Assembly: GCF_014230355.1 (NCBI RefSeq)
Contig: NZ_JACLAX010000019.1
Span: forward strand, 1-50,332
Direction: 5' to 3'
From: Novosphingobium piscinae
GTDB taxonomy: Bacteria; Pseudomonadota; Alphaproteobacteria; Sphingomonadales; Sphingomonadaceae
Length of the DNA stretch: 50,332 nt
The position numbers and the translations under genes are program-made. The notes beneath the pieces were generated by a model. The model searched no databases, had not been told where the DNA came from, and worked only from the letters and a program-made list of their open reading frames with translations. Shown here in pieces: positions 1-8,059 of this stretch (positions within the stretch are counted from its first letter, which is position 1; every line of letters starts with the position of its first letter).

Positions 1-327
1 GCCGCCGCCACCCGGCGCGCCGGACCGGCCGCGGAACAGGTCCTCGAGGCTGGGGCCACGGCGCGGCGCCTCGCCCGGGCCGCCGGGGCGCGCACCGGGC
101 TTGCCGCCGCCGGGCAGCCAGGGATTGCGCGGGCCCGTGCCACCGCCGGGTGGCGGCGTGTCGGGACGCGGGGCTTCGCCCGTGCCCTCGGCCGGTCCCG
201 GCGCTTCGCCCCCATTGCCCCAGGGACTGCCGCTGGTGGAGTTGCCTCCGGCGTTCTCGCCCGCTTTGTCCTTGTCACCCGCCATGGCTAGCCAGCCGCG
301 CGCGATCGCATCGCCGTTTGTTTCCAT
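1..327 (-). CDS. hflK: HflK N-terminus (partial), FtsH protease modulator
   Basis: First 109 codons of a protein that runs off the left edge. The visible part is a hydrophilic Gly/Pro-rich tail with PWGNGG (35-40), NPWLPGGGK (68-76) and RRGPSLEDLFRGR (89-101). This composition and the SLEDLF element are typical of the cytoplasmic N-terminus of HflK, the stomatin/prohibitin-family protein that with HflC forms a membrane complex controlling FtsH. The transmembrane helix and SPFH domain would lie outside the window, so the call rests on the tail and on the divergent position next to mrp, an arrangement I recall from sphingomonads. The start at 327 has no Shine-Dalgarno; a CTATAA hexamer (336-341, minus strand) 8 nt upstream suggests a leaderless mRNA. 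An internal ATG at 285 is an alternative start. Confidence 0.65.
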   Translation of the reverse strand, partial: METNGDAIARGWLAMAGDKDKAGENAGGNSTSGSPWGNGGEAPGPAEGTGEAPRPDTPPPGGGTGPRNPWLPGGGKPGARPGGPGEAPRRGPSLEDLFRGRSGAPGGGG

Positions 328-443
328 GCCGCTCGTTATAGGAATGAGTTGTTGACAAAAACAGGGGCTCCGCGCGCATTTTCCTTCGCCCGGTTCCTTG
401 CTAGGGCGGCCCGCGATAGGGCTGCGGCCACAAGGAACCAGAC

Positions 444-1457
444 GTGAGCGACGAGACCAGCACAACACTGCGGAACGCCGTGCCCGAAGCGGCGCGGGCC
501 CGGATTTCCTCGGCTCGGCTGGCCGATGGGGTGGCTACGGTGGTGCTCGACGCGACCGGGCTGGACGCGTCCGCCCGCACCGCGCTCGAGGCTGTGGTGC
601 GGGCCGAGCTGGAGGCCCTGCCTGGGGTGCGCGAGCTGCGCCTTGCCCTCATGGGCAGTCGCGGCGAATCGGCGTCCACCGCGCCTGCCGCACCCGCCCG
701 CCGCATTGTCGCGGTCGGCTCGGGCAAGGGCGGTGTCGGCAAGTCGACGCTGTCGGCCAATCTCGCCGTGGCGCTGGCGCGGCTGGGGGTCCGGGTCGGG
801 CTGGTCGATGCCGATATCTACGGCCCCTCGCAGCCGCGTCTGCTCGGCAATGCCGGCAGCAGGCCCGAGGCCCATGACAAGGTCATGTTCCCGGTGCCCA
901 GCGAATGGGGCGTGCCGGTGCTCTCGATGGGCCACCTGGTCGAGCCCGGGCGGGCGATCGCGTGGCGCGGGCCGATGGCCTCGGGCGCGCTCGGGCAGCT
1001 GGTCGATGCCCACTGGGGCGATGTCGAGCTGCTGCTGATCGACCTGCCGCCCGGTACCGGCGACGTCCAGCTGACCATGGTCCAGAAGCACAAGCCGGTC
1101 GGCGCGGTGATCGTTTCGACCCCGCAGGACCTTGCGCTGATCGATGCGACCCGGGCGATGAGTTTCTTCGACCAGGCCGGCGTCCCGGTGATCGGCATGG
1201 TCGAGAACATGTCGGGCTATGTCTGTCCGCACTGCGGCGAATCGAGCGATCCGTTCGGCCATGGCGGGGCCGAGGCGGCCGCGGCCGAGGCCGGCGTGCC
1301 GTTCCTCGGGCACATTCCGCTCGATCTCAAGATCCGCCAGGACAGCGATGCCGGCCGCCCGCCCGCCGCGGGCGACAGCCCGCAGGGCAAGGCGTTCCTC
1401 GCCGTGGCGCGGCGCCTGGCCGACTGGCTGGCGCTGGCGCCGGCTACTCCGGGCTGA
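444..1457 (+). CDS. mrp: Mrp/ApbC iron-sulfur cluster carrier ATPase
   Basis: Protein of 337 aa starting at GTG. Residues 1-80 form a short MIP18/DUF59-like domain. The rest is the Mrp/NBP35 P-loop ATPase with the deviant Walker A GSGKGGVGKST (92-102), the DLPPGTGD switch region and the C261-P-H-C264 pair that in this family bridges a [4Fe-4S] cluster between two subunits. Known role: ATP-dependent carrier delivering Fe-S clusters to apoproteins in the cytosol. Length and motifs are normal. It is followed after one base by the molybdoprotein gene, then hemH, so Fe-S, molybdenum and haem functions share a transcript. A TTGACA (352-357) lies upstream, but its -10 partner is weak. Confidence 0.95.
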   Translation: MSDETSTTLRNAVPEAARARISSARLADGVATVVLDATGLDASARTALEAVVRAELEALPGVRELRLALMGSRGESASTAPAAPARRIVAVGSGKGGVGKSTLSANLAVALARLGVRVGLVDADIYGPSQPRLLGNAGSRPEAHDKVMFPVPSEWGVPVLSMGHLVEPGRAIAWRGPMASGALGQLVDAHWGDVELLLIDLPPGTGDVQLTMVQKHKPVGAVIVSTPQDLALIDATRAMSFFDQAGVPVIGMVENMSGYVCPHCGESSDPFGHGGAEAAAAEAGVPFLGHIPLDLKIRQDSDAGRPPAAGDSPQGKAFLAVARRLADWLALAPATPG

Positions 1458-1458
1458 C

Positions 1459-3822
1459 ATGGCCGAGCCCGGCCTCGTCCGGCGCCGCCGCGGGCTCGCG
1501 TCGCTGGCGCGGCCCCGCGTCACCCGCCGCGGGCTGCTGATCGGGGCGGCGGCGGGGGGCGGGCTGCTGGCCGCCTGGGGACTGATGCCGCGGCGCTATC
1601 CGCCACCGGTCCCCGCCGGCGCGGGCGAAACCTCTTATAACGCCTGGCTGCGGATCGGACCGGACGGCACGGTTACCGTCGCCGTGCCGCAGCTCGAGAT
1701 GGGGCAGGGAGCGGCCACCCTGCTGGCCCAGGTCGTGGCGCTCGAGCTGGGGGCCGACTGGGCCCAGCTGGTGGCCGAGCCGGCGCCGGTCAGTGGCGCC
1801 TATGCCAACATCCCGCTCGCCGCGCGCTGGTCGGCGCTGTGGATGCCGTTCGGGGCCGAGCTGGGGGCAGGCCGGGGCGAGGCGGCGCGCAGCAGCCGGT
1901 TGGCGCGCAGCTTCGCCGAGCGCAGCCGCTTCACCGCCACGGCCGATGGCACCACGCTGGCCGCTTACGAACAGCCCGCGCGCGAGGCCGCCTGCGCGGT
2001 CCGCACCATGCTGATGCAGGCTGCGGCGGCGCGCTGGGACGTGGCGTGGGAGGCCTGCCGGGTCGCCGGCGGGGTGGTCAGCCACGGGACCCGCCGCGCC
2101 CGCTTCGGCGAACTGGCTGAGGACGCCGCCGGCTACGATCCGGCCGATCCACTCCCGCTCGGCCCGCCGCCGGCCGAGACCGCCGACCGGGCCGAGAACG
2201 TGCCGTTCCCGCGGCTCGACCTGCCCGCCAAGGCCGAGGGCCGCGCGCGCTTCGCCGCCGACGTGCGGCTGCCCGGCATGGTCTTCGCCGCGATCCGCCA
2301 CGCCCCGCTCGGCGCCGAGGCCAGCCTGGGGCGCTACGATCCTGCCGCGGCGCGCGGTGATGGGGTTCGGCTGGTCAAGGGCGAGCGCTGGCTTGCCGCG
2401 GTCGCGCCGACCTGGTGGACGGCCGAACGCGCGCTGGCCGCGGTGGCGCCGCGCTTCCGCGTGCGCCAGCCGGTCGACACCGCCCGGATCGACGCCGCGC
2501 TCGACAAGGCGGTGAAGAAGGCGCGCACCTACCGCGTTGCCGAGCTGGGGGATCCGGACGAGGCGATGGGCGAGCGGCCCAGTCTGGTCGCGCGCTATGA
2601 CGTCGCCCCCGGGCTCCACGCCGGGCTCGAGACCGCCAGCTGCACCGCGCGGCTGCGCGACGGCCGGGTCGAGCTGTGGCTCGCCAGCCAGGCGCCCGAG
2701 GCCGCCCGGCAGGCGGTGGCCGGCGCGCTGGGGGTCAATCCGCGCGACGTGCTGCTTTACCCGGTGCTGGCCGGCGGCAGCTTCGATGCCCGGCTCGAGC
2801 ACGACCACGCGGTCGAGGCGGCGCTGATCGCGCGCGAGGTCGGACGACCGGTCCAGCTGACCTGGTCGCGCTGGCAGGAACACCTTGCCGGCAAGCCGCG
2901 CGCGCCCGCCGCGGCGCTGCTCTGGGCGCGCACCGCGCCCGATGGCGGCGCGGTGCTGGCCTGGCACACCCGCATCGCCACGCCGCCGGCGGCGCGTGAG
3001 TTCGGCGCCCGGCTGTTCGGCGGGCGCGACGCGCCGGCGGCGCTCGCGGCCACTGCCGGCGCCGCCGATCCGCTCGCGGTCGAAGGCGCCGTGCCCCCCT
3101 ATCGGCTGGCCCATGTCGCGGTCGATCACGTGCCCGTTTCGACAGGTATTCCGGCCGGTCGGCTGCGCGGCAATGCGCCCGCGGTGGCCGCGTTCTTTAC
3201 CGAAAGCTTCGTCGACGAGCTGGCGCGCGCCGCCGGGCGCGAGCCGTTGTCCTATCGCATCGAGATGCTCGGCAATGATGTCCGCCTGGCCGAGTGCCTG
3301 CAGCGCTGCGCTGCCCTGACCGGATGGGATGCCGGGGCGGCCGGGAGCGGGCAGGGGCTGGCCTGCCACCGCCTCGGCCCCGCCCCCGAGGAACCGGCCG
3401 GTGACGAACAGGCTGCCGCGCCCGAGGGGGGACGGATCGCGGTGATCGCCACGGTCCGGCGCGACGAATCGGGTGTGCGGGTCGAGCGGCTGACTGCCGT
3501 GGCCGATCTCGGCCGCATCGTGAACCGCGACATCGCCCGCCAGCAGATCGAGGGTGGCTTGATTTTCGGCATGGGCCAGACCATCGGCGCCAGCACCGGC
3601 TACGTGCGCGGCCTGCCCGTGCTGGGCCGGCTGGCTGACCTGTCCCTGCCGGTTTTGGCCAATGTGCCCGAAATCGTCGTTGAATTCATCGACGGTCCGG
3701 GCGAACCCTGCGATCCGGGTGAACTTGCGGTCGCGGCAGTCGCGCCTGCCATTGCCAATGCGCTCCATTCGGCCACCGGGATCCGGTTCCGCAAACTGCC
3801 GCTCTTTGCTGAGGAAGTCTGA
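1459..3822 (+). CDS. Molybdopterin-dependent oxidoreductase large subunit, isoquinoline 1-oxidoreductase beta (IorB)-like
   Basis: About 787 aa. The N-terminus carries a Tat signal (RVTRRGLLIGAAAGGG) followed by a hydrophobic stretch, so the folded cofactor-loaded protein is probably exported. Family landmarks include the TSYNAWLRIGPDGTVTV opening, PQLEMGQGAATLLAQVVALE, and a C-terminal segment with GELAVAAVAPAIANAL containing the glutamate expected near the molybdenum. IorB-type proteins bind molybdopterin cytosine dinucleotide, hydroxylate N-heterocycles or oxidise aldehydes, and normally work with a small [2Fe-2S] subunit (IorA) and a cytochrome. No such partner gene lies here: the gene begins 1 nt after mrp and its stop overlaps the hemH start. 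The start ATG at 1459 is chosen for that spacing and the Tat signal. The substrate is unknown. Confidence 0.85.
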   Translation: MAEPGLVRRRRGLASLARPRVTRRGLLIGAAAGGGLLAAWGLMPRRYPPPVPAGAGETSYNAWLRIGPDGTVTVAVPQLEMGQGAATLLAQVVALELGADWAQLVAEPAPVSGAYANIPLAARWSALWMPFGAELGAGRGEAARSSRLARSFAERSRFTATADGTTLAAYEQPAREAACAVRTMLMQAAAARWDVAWEACRVAGGVVSHGTRRARFGELAEDAAGYDPADPLPLGPPPAETADRAENVPFPRLDLPAKAEGRARFAADVRLPGMVFAAIRHAPLGAEASLGRYDPAAARGDGVRLVKGERWLAAVAPTWWTAERALAAVAPRFRVRQPVDTARIDAALDKAVKKARTYRVAELGDPDEAMGERPSLVARYDVAPGLHAGLETASCTARLRDGRVELWLASQAPEAARQAVAGALGVNPRDVLLYPVLAGGSFDARLEHDHAVEAALIAREVGRPVQLTWSRWQEHLAGKPRAPAAALLWARTAPDGGAVLAWHTRIATPPAAREFGARLFGGRDAPAALAATAGAADPLAVEGAVPPYRLAHVAVDHVPVSTGIPAGRLRGNAPAVAAFFTESFVDELARAAGREPLSYRIEMLGNDVRLAECLQRCAALTGWDAGAAGSGQGLACHRLGPAPEEPAGDEQAAAPEGGRIAVIATVRRDESGVRVERLTAVADLGRIVNRDIARQQIEGGLIFGMGQTIGASTGYVRGLPVLGRLADLSLPVLANVPEIVVEFIDGPGEPCDPGELAVAAVAPAIANALHSATGIRFRKLPLFAEEV

Positions 3823-4838
3823 TGCTGCGTCCTGCCGATCATCCCGCCGCTCCGACCGGCGGCACCGGCGTCCTGCTGGTGAACCTCGGCACGCCGGACG
3901 CGCCGACCACCCCGGCGGTGCGGCGCTATCTGGCCGAGTTCCTCTCCGATCCGCGCGTGGTCGAAATCCCAAGGCTGCTGTGGCAGCCAATCCTGCGCGG
4001 GATCGTCCTGAACGTTCGCCCCAAGAAGAGCGCGCACGCCTATTCGCAGGTCTGGGGCCCTGATGGCTCGCCGCTGGCGACGATCACCAAGGCCCAGGCC
4101 GAGGGCCTCCAGGCCCGGCTGGGCGAGCGGGTCATGGTGCGCTGGGGCATGCGCTATGGCCGCCCGGCGCTGGGGGACGAATTGCGCGCGATGAAGGAAG
4201 CCGGCTGCGACCGGATCCTCGTCGCCCCGCTCTATCCGCAGTACTCGGGGGCGACCACCGCGACCGTGATCGACGCGCTGGGCGATACGCTGCGCGGGAT
4301 GCGCTGGCAGCCTGCGATTCGCACTCTGCCGCCCTATTTCGACGATGCCCTGCACATCGAGGCGCTGCGGGCCGACCTGTCGCGCCAGCTTGCCGGGCTG
4401 AGCTTCCGGCCCGAGGCGCTGGTGCTGTCGTTCCACGGCATGCCCGAGCGCACGCTGTTCCTCGGCGATCCCTATCACTGCCAGTGCCGCAAGACCGCGC
4501 GGCTGCTGGCCGCCGCGCTCGCCCCGGACTGGCCCGGCCTGCGGGTCGAGGTCTCGTTCCAGTCGCGCTTCGGCCGGGCCAAGTGGCTCGAGCCGGCCAC
4601 CGACGACGTGCTCGCCCGCGAAGGCGCGGCCGGCACCCGCCGGCTGGCCATCGCCGCGCCGGGCTTCAGCGCCGATTGCCTCGAGACGCTCGAGGAGTTG
4701 GCGATCCGCGGCCAGGAGCAATTCGCCGAGGCCGGCGGGACCGACTATGCCGCGCTCGACTGCCTCAACACCGGCGAGGCCGGCATGGCCATGCTGGAAG
4801 CGCTGATCCGCCGCGAACTGGGCGGCTGGCTGGACTGA
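3822..4838 (+). CDS. hemH: Ferrochelatase
   Basis: 338 aa, the usual length for bacterial ferrochelatase, which inserts Fe2+ into protoporphyrin IX as the last step of protohaem synthesis. Visible landmarks are GVLLVNLGTPDAPT near the N-terminus, YAYSQVWGPDGSPL-like SQVWGPDGSPL, the RYGRPALGDEL region, the LSFHGMPER segment with the conserved metal/active-site histidine, and the C-terminal CLNTGEAGMAML. The start ATG shares one base with the stop of the upstream molybdoprotein gene (TGATG), implying translational coupling and a common promoter ahead of mrp. Nothing looks damaged. Confidence 0.96.
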   Translation: MLRPADHPAAPTGGTGVLLVNLGTPDAPTTPAVRRYLAEFLSDPRVVEIPRLLWQPILRGIVLNVRPKKSAHAYSQVWGPDGSPLATITKAQAEGLQARLGERVMVRWGMRYGRPALGDELRAMKEAGCDRILVAPLYPQYSGATTATVIDALGDTLRGMRWQPAIRTLPPYFDDALHIEALRADLSRQLAGLSFRPEALVLSFHGMPERTLFLGDPYHCQCRKTARLLAAALAPDWPGLRVEVSFQSRFGRAKWLEPATDDVLAREGAAGTRRLAIAAPGFSADCLETLEELAIRGQEQFAEAGGTDYAALDCLNTGEAGMAMLEALIRRELGGWLD

Positions 4839-4870
4839 CCGCGAGGCCGGCCCCGGGGTCGGCAGGCGGT

Positions 4871-4910
4871 TTGATTTGCGTCAAGGAGCCGGTGCGGCGC
4901 GCGCGCTAGG
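4871..4910 (+). promoter_or_regulatory. FNR/FixK-type box with a downstream -10-like element
   Basis: TTGATTTGCGTCAA (4871-4884) fits the FNR/FixK/FnrL consensus TTGAT-N4-RTCAA without mismatch. GCTAGG at 4905-4910 sits where a -10 element would be if the box were centred near -41.5 (predicted start about 4917-4919), the usual activating geometry. The box lies between the 3' ends of hemH and a minus-strand lipoprotein gene, and no convincing plus-strand gene follows. It could drive a small or antisense RNA; a GGGGTTTCGG..GAAGCCCC hairpin follows at 4944-4962. The palindrome could also act on the minus strand, where it would face the end of hemH. Confidence 0.5.
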
Positions 4911-4967
4911 CCGATTGCGGCCGCCGGTTGCGGAAGACGGGCAGGGGTTTCGGCGAAGCCCCGACCG

Positions 4968-5507
4968 CTACGCGCCGACCAGCTCGGCCAGGACCGCATC
5001 CTCATCGGCGACCCATGCGGTCACCTGGTCGCGGACGGCGGCGATGGCTCCCCCATCGCCGCCGTCGATCCGCGCCCGGACGTAGAGCCCGTCCAGTTCG
5101 GCCAAGGCGGTCGCCGTGGCATCGTGTGCGGCGGTGAGATCCGCGATCGCCACGGCGGCCAGTGCCCAGGCCTCGCTGCCCGGCGCGGCCCCCCGTCCCG
5201 CCACAATCGTGTGCCCGGCCCGCCCGCGCGCGTCGGCGAAGCGGCCATGCGCCGCCGCGGCCTGATCGCGCAGCGCGGCCAGGGCCTCGGCCAGGCCCGC
5301 TCCGGTGGGGGCGGCAACCGTCGGCTCGGCCGGGAGCAGGCCCGGCGGCGCGGTGATCGTCGGGGCCGGCAGGCTGCCGGTGATTCGCCCCGCTTCGACC
5401 TCCTGCGGCCGCCGCGCCAGCGAGGGGTAGCCCTCCGGGCGGCTGCAGGAGGCCAAGGACAGGCCGGCAAGCAGCAACAGGCAGGCGGAGCGGGGCAGCG
5501 CGGTCAT
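4968..5507 (-). CDS. Putative lipoprotein of unknown function
   Basis: 179 aa. The N-terminus MTALPRSACLLLLAGLSLAS-C is a textbook lipoprotein signal (positive start, leucine-rich core, LASC lipobox), so the mature protein should be lipid-anchored in the envelope. The rest is Ala-rich and mainly helical by composition, with PAPTITAPPGLLPAEP as a flexible linker and a C-terminal region rich in Ala/Asp. No family is recognised. An in-frame ATG four codons upstream (5519) is possible; neither start has a good Shine-Dalgarno. It is divergent from rplU, and its upstream region overlaps the likely rplU promoter. Confidence 0.75.
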   Translation of the reverse strand: MTALPRSACLLLLAGLSLASCSRPEGYPSLARRPQEVEAGRITGSLPAPTITAPPGLLPAEPTVAAPTGAGLAEALAALRDQAAAAHGRFADARGRAGHTIVAGRGAAPGSEAWALAAVAIADLTAAHDATATALAELDGLYVRARIDGGDGGAIAAVRDQVTAWVADEDAVLAELVGA

Positions 5508-5568
5508 GGCCCCGGCCATAAACGCTCGTCCGGGCGGGCGCCAGAGCCGCAAAAGCATGCCGCAGCGG

Positions 5569-5596
5569 TTGACAGCCCGGGGTGCTTGCACTAACG
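5569..5596 (+). promoter_or_regulatory. Probable sigma-70 promoter for rplU-rpmA
   Basis: TTGACA (5569-5574), a 16-nt spacer and CTAACG (5591-5596) make a plausible vegetative promoter about 120 nt upstream of the rplU start. That leaves a leader long enough for ribosomal-protein control. The -35 is a perfect consensus and the -10 is moderate. Confidence 0.5.
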
Positions 5597-5717
5597 GCGC
5601 ACCTTCTTCCGGCACCCGCCTGCGCGGGCCGTCGGCGCTTTGTCGCTCCCGCTTGCCCGGTCCAGGGCGGTGGATCGGCGCCAGGGCGGACAATGCAGAT
5701 AGAATGGATTGAACACC

Positions 5718-6020
5718 ATGTTCGCAGTCGTGCGCACGGGCGGCAAGCAGTACCGGGTTGCCGCCGGAGACAAGATCGCGGTCGAGAAGCTGGCGGGTGA
5801 AGCCGGCGACACGATCACCCTGGGCGACGTCCTGCTCGCCGGTGAAGGCGGCGAGATCAAGGATGCCAAGGGCGTCGTGGTTTCGGCCGAGATCATCGCG
5901 CAGGCCAAGAGCGAGAAGGTGATCGTCTTCAAGAAGCGTCGCCGCCACAACTATCGCCGCCGCAATGGCCATCGCCAGCAGATGACCCTGCTGCGCATCA
6001 CCGCCGTCGGCGCCGCCTGA
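5718..6020 (+). CDS. rplU: 50S ribosomal protein L21
   Basis: 100 aa, typical for bacterial L21, which binds 23S rRNA with L20. The N-terminus [14 protein letters not shown] and the basic [18 protein letters not shown] followed by TLLRI are diagnostic. ATG 5718 is used because L21 begins with MFAV or MYAV; a TTG nine bases upstream is in frame but would add residues absent from the family. It is cotranscribed with rpmA 18 nt downstream, the conserved rplU-rpmA pair. The GTPase gene obgE that often follows is not here; an acetyltransferase follows instead. Confidence 0.97.
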   Translation: MFAVVRTGGKQYRVAAGDKIAVEKLAGEAGDTITLGDVLLAGEGGEIKDAKGVVVSAEIIAQAKSEKVIVFKKRRRHNYRRRNGHRQQMTLLRITAVGAA

Positions 6021-6038
6021 ATTCCGGAGTAGATTGCA

Positions 6039-6308
6039 ATGGCACACAAGAAAGCAGGCGGCTCGTCGCGTAACGGTCGCGACTCGGAGTCGAAGCGCCT
6101 TGGCGTGAAGAAGTTCGGCGGTCAGGAGGTGATCGGCGGCAACATCATCATTCGCCAGCGCGGCACCCGCGTGTACCCGGGCGTGAACGTGGGCATGGGC
6201 AAGGACCACACCCTCTTCGCTCTGGCCGAGGGGCGCGTGCGCTTCCACGCCGGTAAACTCGGCCGCAAGTACGTGTCGGTCGATGCCATGGCGGAAGCCG
6301 CCGAGTAA
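6039..6308 (+). CDS. rpmA: 50S ribosomal protein L27
   Basis: 89 aa, the standard length. The N-terminal [20 protein letters not shown] is the conserved flexible tail that reaches the peptidyl-transferase centre, followed by LGVKKFGGQ and [10 protein letters not shown]. The protein stabilises the 3' ends of tRNA on the 50S subunit. There is no Firmicute-type N-terminal cleavage extension. It is the second gene of the rplU operon, and a strong intrinsic terminator lies about 85 nt beyond the stop. Confidence 0.97.
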   Translation: MAHKKAGGSSRNGRDSESKRLGVKKFGGQEVIGGNIIIRQRGTRVYPGVNVGMGKDHTLFALAEGRVRFHAGKLGRKYVSVDAMAEAAE

Positions 6309-6324
6309 GCGGATGGTCGATAAA

Positions 6325-6347
6325 GGGCCATCCTGACGGGATGGCCC
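6325..6347 (+). other. Perfect hairpin downstream of rpmA
   Basis: GGGCCATCC (6325-6333) and GGATGGCCC (6339-6347) form a 9-bp perfect stem around a 5-nt loop. It lacks a T tract, so it is probably an mRNA 3'-end stabiliser or a first stem ahead of the true terminator at 6393-6423. Confidence 0.5.
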
Positions 6348-6392
6348 CGCCGGTTCCGCCGCTCCCAGCGGCAGCAGGAACCGGCCAGTTGA

Positions 6393-6423
6393 GGGAGAGG
6401 GGCCCCGCCCGTCTCCCTTTTTT
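6393..6423 (+). terminator. Rho-independent terminator of rplU-rpmA
   Basis: GGGAGA (6393-6398) pairs with TCTCCC (6412-6417), with additional G:C pairing inside the arm, followed at once by six T (6418-6423). It is the only classic intrinsic terminator with a T run noticed in the window. Confidence 0.85.
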
Positions 6424-6553
6424 CGTGTCTTCCTCGCACACCGGCCCGCGTGACGTCCGGCCTCTCCTCTGGGGCGGGCCGTCGCAAGTGCCACGGCAAT
6501 GTCACGCAGTCCGCTTACCTGCGCGTGCGGGGGCGGAAGTGAAGGAGGCACCG

Positions 6554-7114
6554 ATGTTCTTTCGCAGTGAACGCCTGTTCCTGCGGCCCGCCTGGCCGGA
6601 GGACTGGAGCGATCTGTTCCACGCCGTCGCCGATGCGGAGATTTGCCGCAATCTGGCGGCTGTGCCCTGGCCCTATCACCCGCAGGATGCGCAGGTCTTT
6701 GCCGCCCTGCCGCAGGATCCGCGCTATCCGCACTTCCTGGTCACCCTGCCGGGTCGTGACGGGGGCGAGACGATCGGTACGGTCGCGCTGCTGCGCGGCG
6801 CGGCCGGACGGACCGAACTGGGCTACTGGATCACCCGGGCCCACTGGGGCCGCGGCTTCGCCACCGAGGCGGTGCGGGCCGCCCTGGTGCTGGCCCGCAC
6901 GCTGGGCCATGGCCTGGTTCATGCCGCGCATTTTCACGACAATCCGGCCTCGGGTCGGGTCCTGCGCAAGGCCGGCTTCCGGCCCAGCGGGACGATCGAG
7001 ACGTGCTTCTCGCAGGCCCGCGGAGAAACCGTGGCCGCGATCCATCATGCGATCCAGCTCGACACGCCGAACGACTGCGACGACGAGCCGGACCCGCTGA
7101 TGCGTGCGGCATGA
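6554..7114 (+). CDS. GNAT-family N-acetyltransferase (RimJ/RimL type)
   Basis: 186 aa. The opening RSERLFLRPAWPEDW, the central ELGYWITRAHWGRGFATEAV (acetyl-CoA-binding motif A, with the R/Q-x-x-G-x-G/A loop as RGFATEA) and the later NPASGRVLRKAGFRP (motif B) are characteristic of RimJ/RimL-like Gcn5-related acetyltransferases. These modify N-terminal or small-molecule amines; the substrate cannot be deduced. The start at 6554 is fixed by the GGAGG about 6 nt upstream. The gene follows the rpmA terminator, so it probably has its own promoter in the 6424-6540 stretch. Confidence 0.88.
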   Translation: MFFRSERLFLRPAWPEDWSDLFHAVADAEICRNLAAVPWPYHPQDAQVFAALPQDPRYPHFLVTLPGRDGGETIGTVALLRGAAGRTELGYWITRAHWGRGFATEAVRAALVLARTLGHGLVHAAHFHDNPASGRVLRKAGFRPSGTIETCFSQARGETVAAIHHAIQLDTPNDCDDEPDPLMRAA

Positions 7115-7141
7115 CCCCGGCAGCGGGGCGGGGCGTTGGTC

Positions 7142-8023
7142 TCACCCCGCTGCCAGGGCGCGCTCGGCCGTGGCGATCAGCGCCCGGTCATCATGATCCC
7201 ACGGGTGAAAGCTGGGCCGGAAATAGCTGATCCAGCTAGGGAAAATGCGCCTTAGCACGCCTGGCCGGATGAACAGGTAGGCCAGCAGACGGCCCTTGGC
7301 GCGCCAGCCGGTGATGCCGTCCTGCGCCAGCAGGTCGAGCGCATCGGCGATCCGGTGGGCCAGGAAGTTCCTGGTCACGATCAGCATCATCAGGCAACGC
7401 AGCACCCACCGGCGGCGCGGACGCCAGTTGCGGGTCGCGTGGCGATAGGTGTCGAAGGCGACGGCCTTGTGCTCGATCTCCTCGATCGCGTGCCAACGCC
7501 ACAGGTTGACCACCTCGGGCTCGCCCCCGGCGAAGTGCGCCGGGTTGGCCAGGAACTCGTGCGCCAGCATCGCGGTGAAGTGCTCGAGCGCCATGGTCGC
7601 CGCCAGGTTGACCTCGGGCGGGCGCCCCTTGGTCAGGGCCAGCATGGCTTCAACATGGGCGTCGATCCGCGTGAAATCGTAGCCCGCCTCCAGCGCCCCG
7701 CGGTTGAACGCGAGGTGCTCGCGCGTGTGGTTGATCTCCTGCCTTACGAAATCGCGGATCTCGGCTTCGAGCCGGGGTGGCGCGCCGTCGCGGCAGGCCT
7801 TGACCGATTCGATGAAGAACGCCTCGCCGCGCGGGAACGTGGCCGACAGCGCCGTGTGCCAGGCCGTGGCGACCGGATCGCCGCCCAGCCACCAGCGACC
7901 CGGTCGTGTGGTGCGGCCGAAGCGCAGGTCGCGCACGGTGAGGGTGGCTTCGCCATGCTTGGCAGGTCGGGTGTCACCGGCTACCCCGTCGGCCGACGGC
8001 GCAAGAAAGCTGGGTGCGTTCAT
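7142..8023 (-). CDS. PF10118-type predicted metal-dependent hydrolase
   Basis: 293 aa. The sequence has the all-helical pattern of the PF10118 family: LTVRDLRFGR near the start, FFIESVK, RDFVRQEINHTREH, MALEHFTAMLAHEFL and WRWHAIEEIEHKAVAFDTY. The repeated E..H and EH pairs are the presumed metal ligands, as in ferritin-like folds. The true activity of the family is uncertain; related genes often sit beside TetR regulators and respond to lipids or solvents (recollection). Here it diverges from a TetR gene across only 30 nt, so the two are very likely co-regulated. Confidence 0.8.
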   Translation of the reverse strand: MNAPSFLAPSADGVAGDTRPAKHGEATLTVRDLRFGRTTRPGRWWLGGDPVATAWHTALSATFPRGEAFFIESVKACRDGAPPRLEAEIRDFVRQEINHTREHLAFNRGALEAGYDFTRIDAHVEAMLALTKGRPPEVNLAATMALEHFTAMLAHEFLANPAHFAGGEPEVVNLWRWHAIEEIEHKAVAFDTYRHATRNWRPRRRWVLRCLMMLIVTRNFLAHRIADALDLLAQDGITGWRAKGRLLAYLFIRPGVLRRIFPSWISYFRPSFHPWDHDDRALIATAERALAAG

Positions 8024-8045
8024 ACCGAGTGATATGGGGGTGTAC

Positions 8046-8059
8046 TGACAAGGATGTCA
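8046..8059. promoter_or_regulatory. Candidate TetR operator between divergent genes
   Basis: TGACA-AGGA-TGTCA (8046-8059) is a perfect inverted repeat with a 4-nt centre. It covers the ATG of the TetR gene and lies 23-36 nt upstream of the divergent hydrolase start. A TetR dimer bound here would block its own expression and could affect the neighbour. This is inference from symmetry and position only. Confidence 0.35.

Noticed and set aside
6325..6347. Hairpin after rpmA as the operon terminator
   Set aside because: No T tract follows; the T-run hairpin at 6393-6423 is the better terminator.
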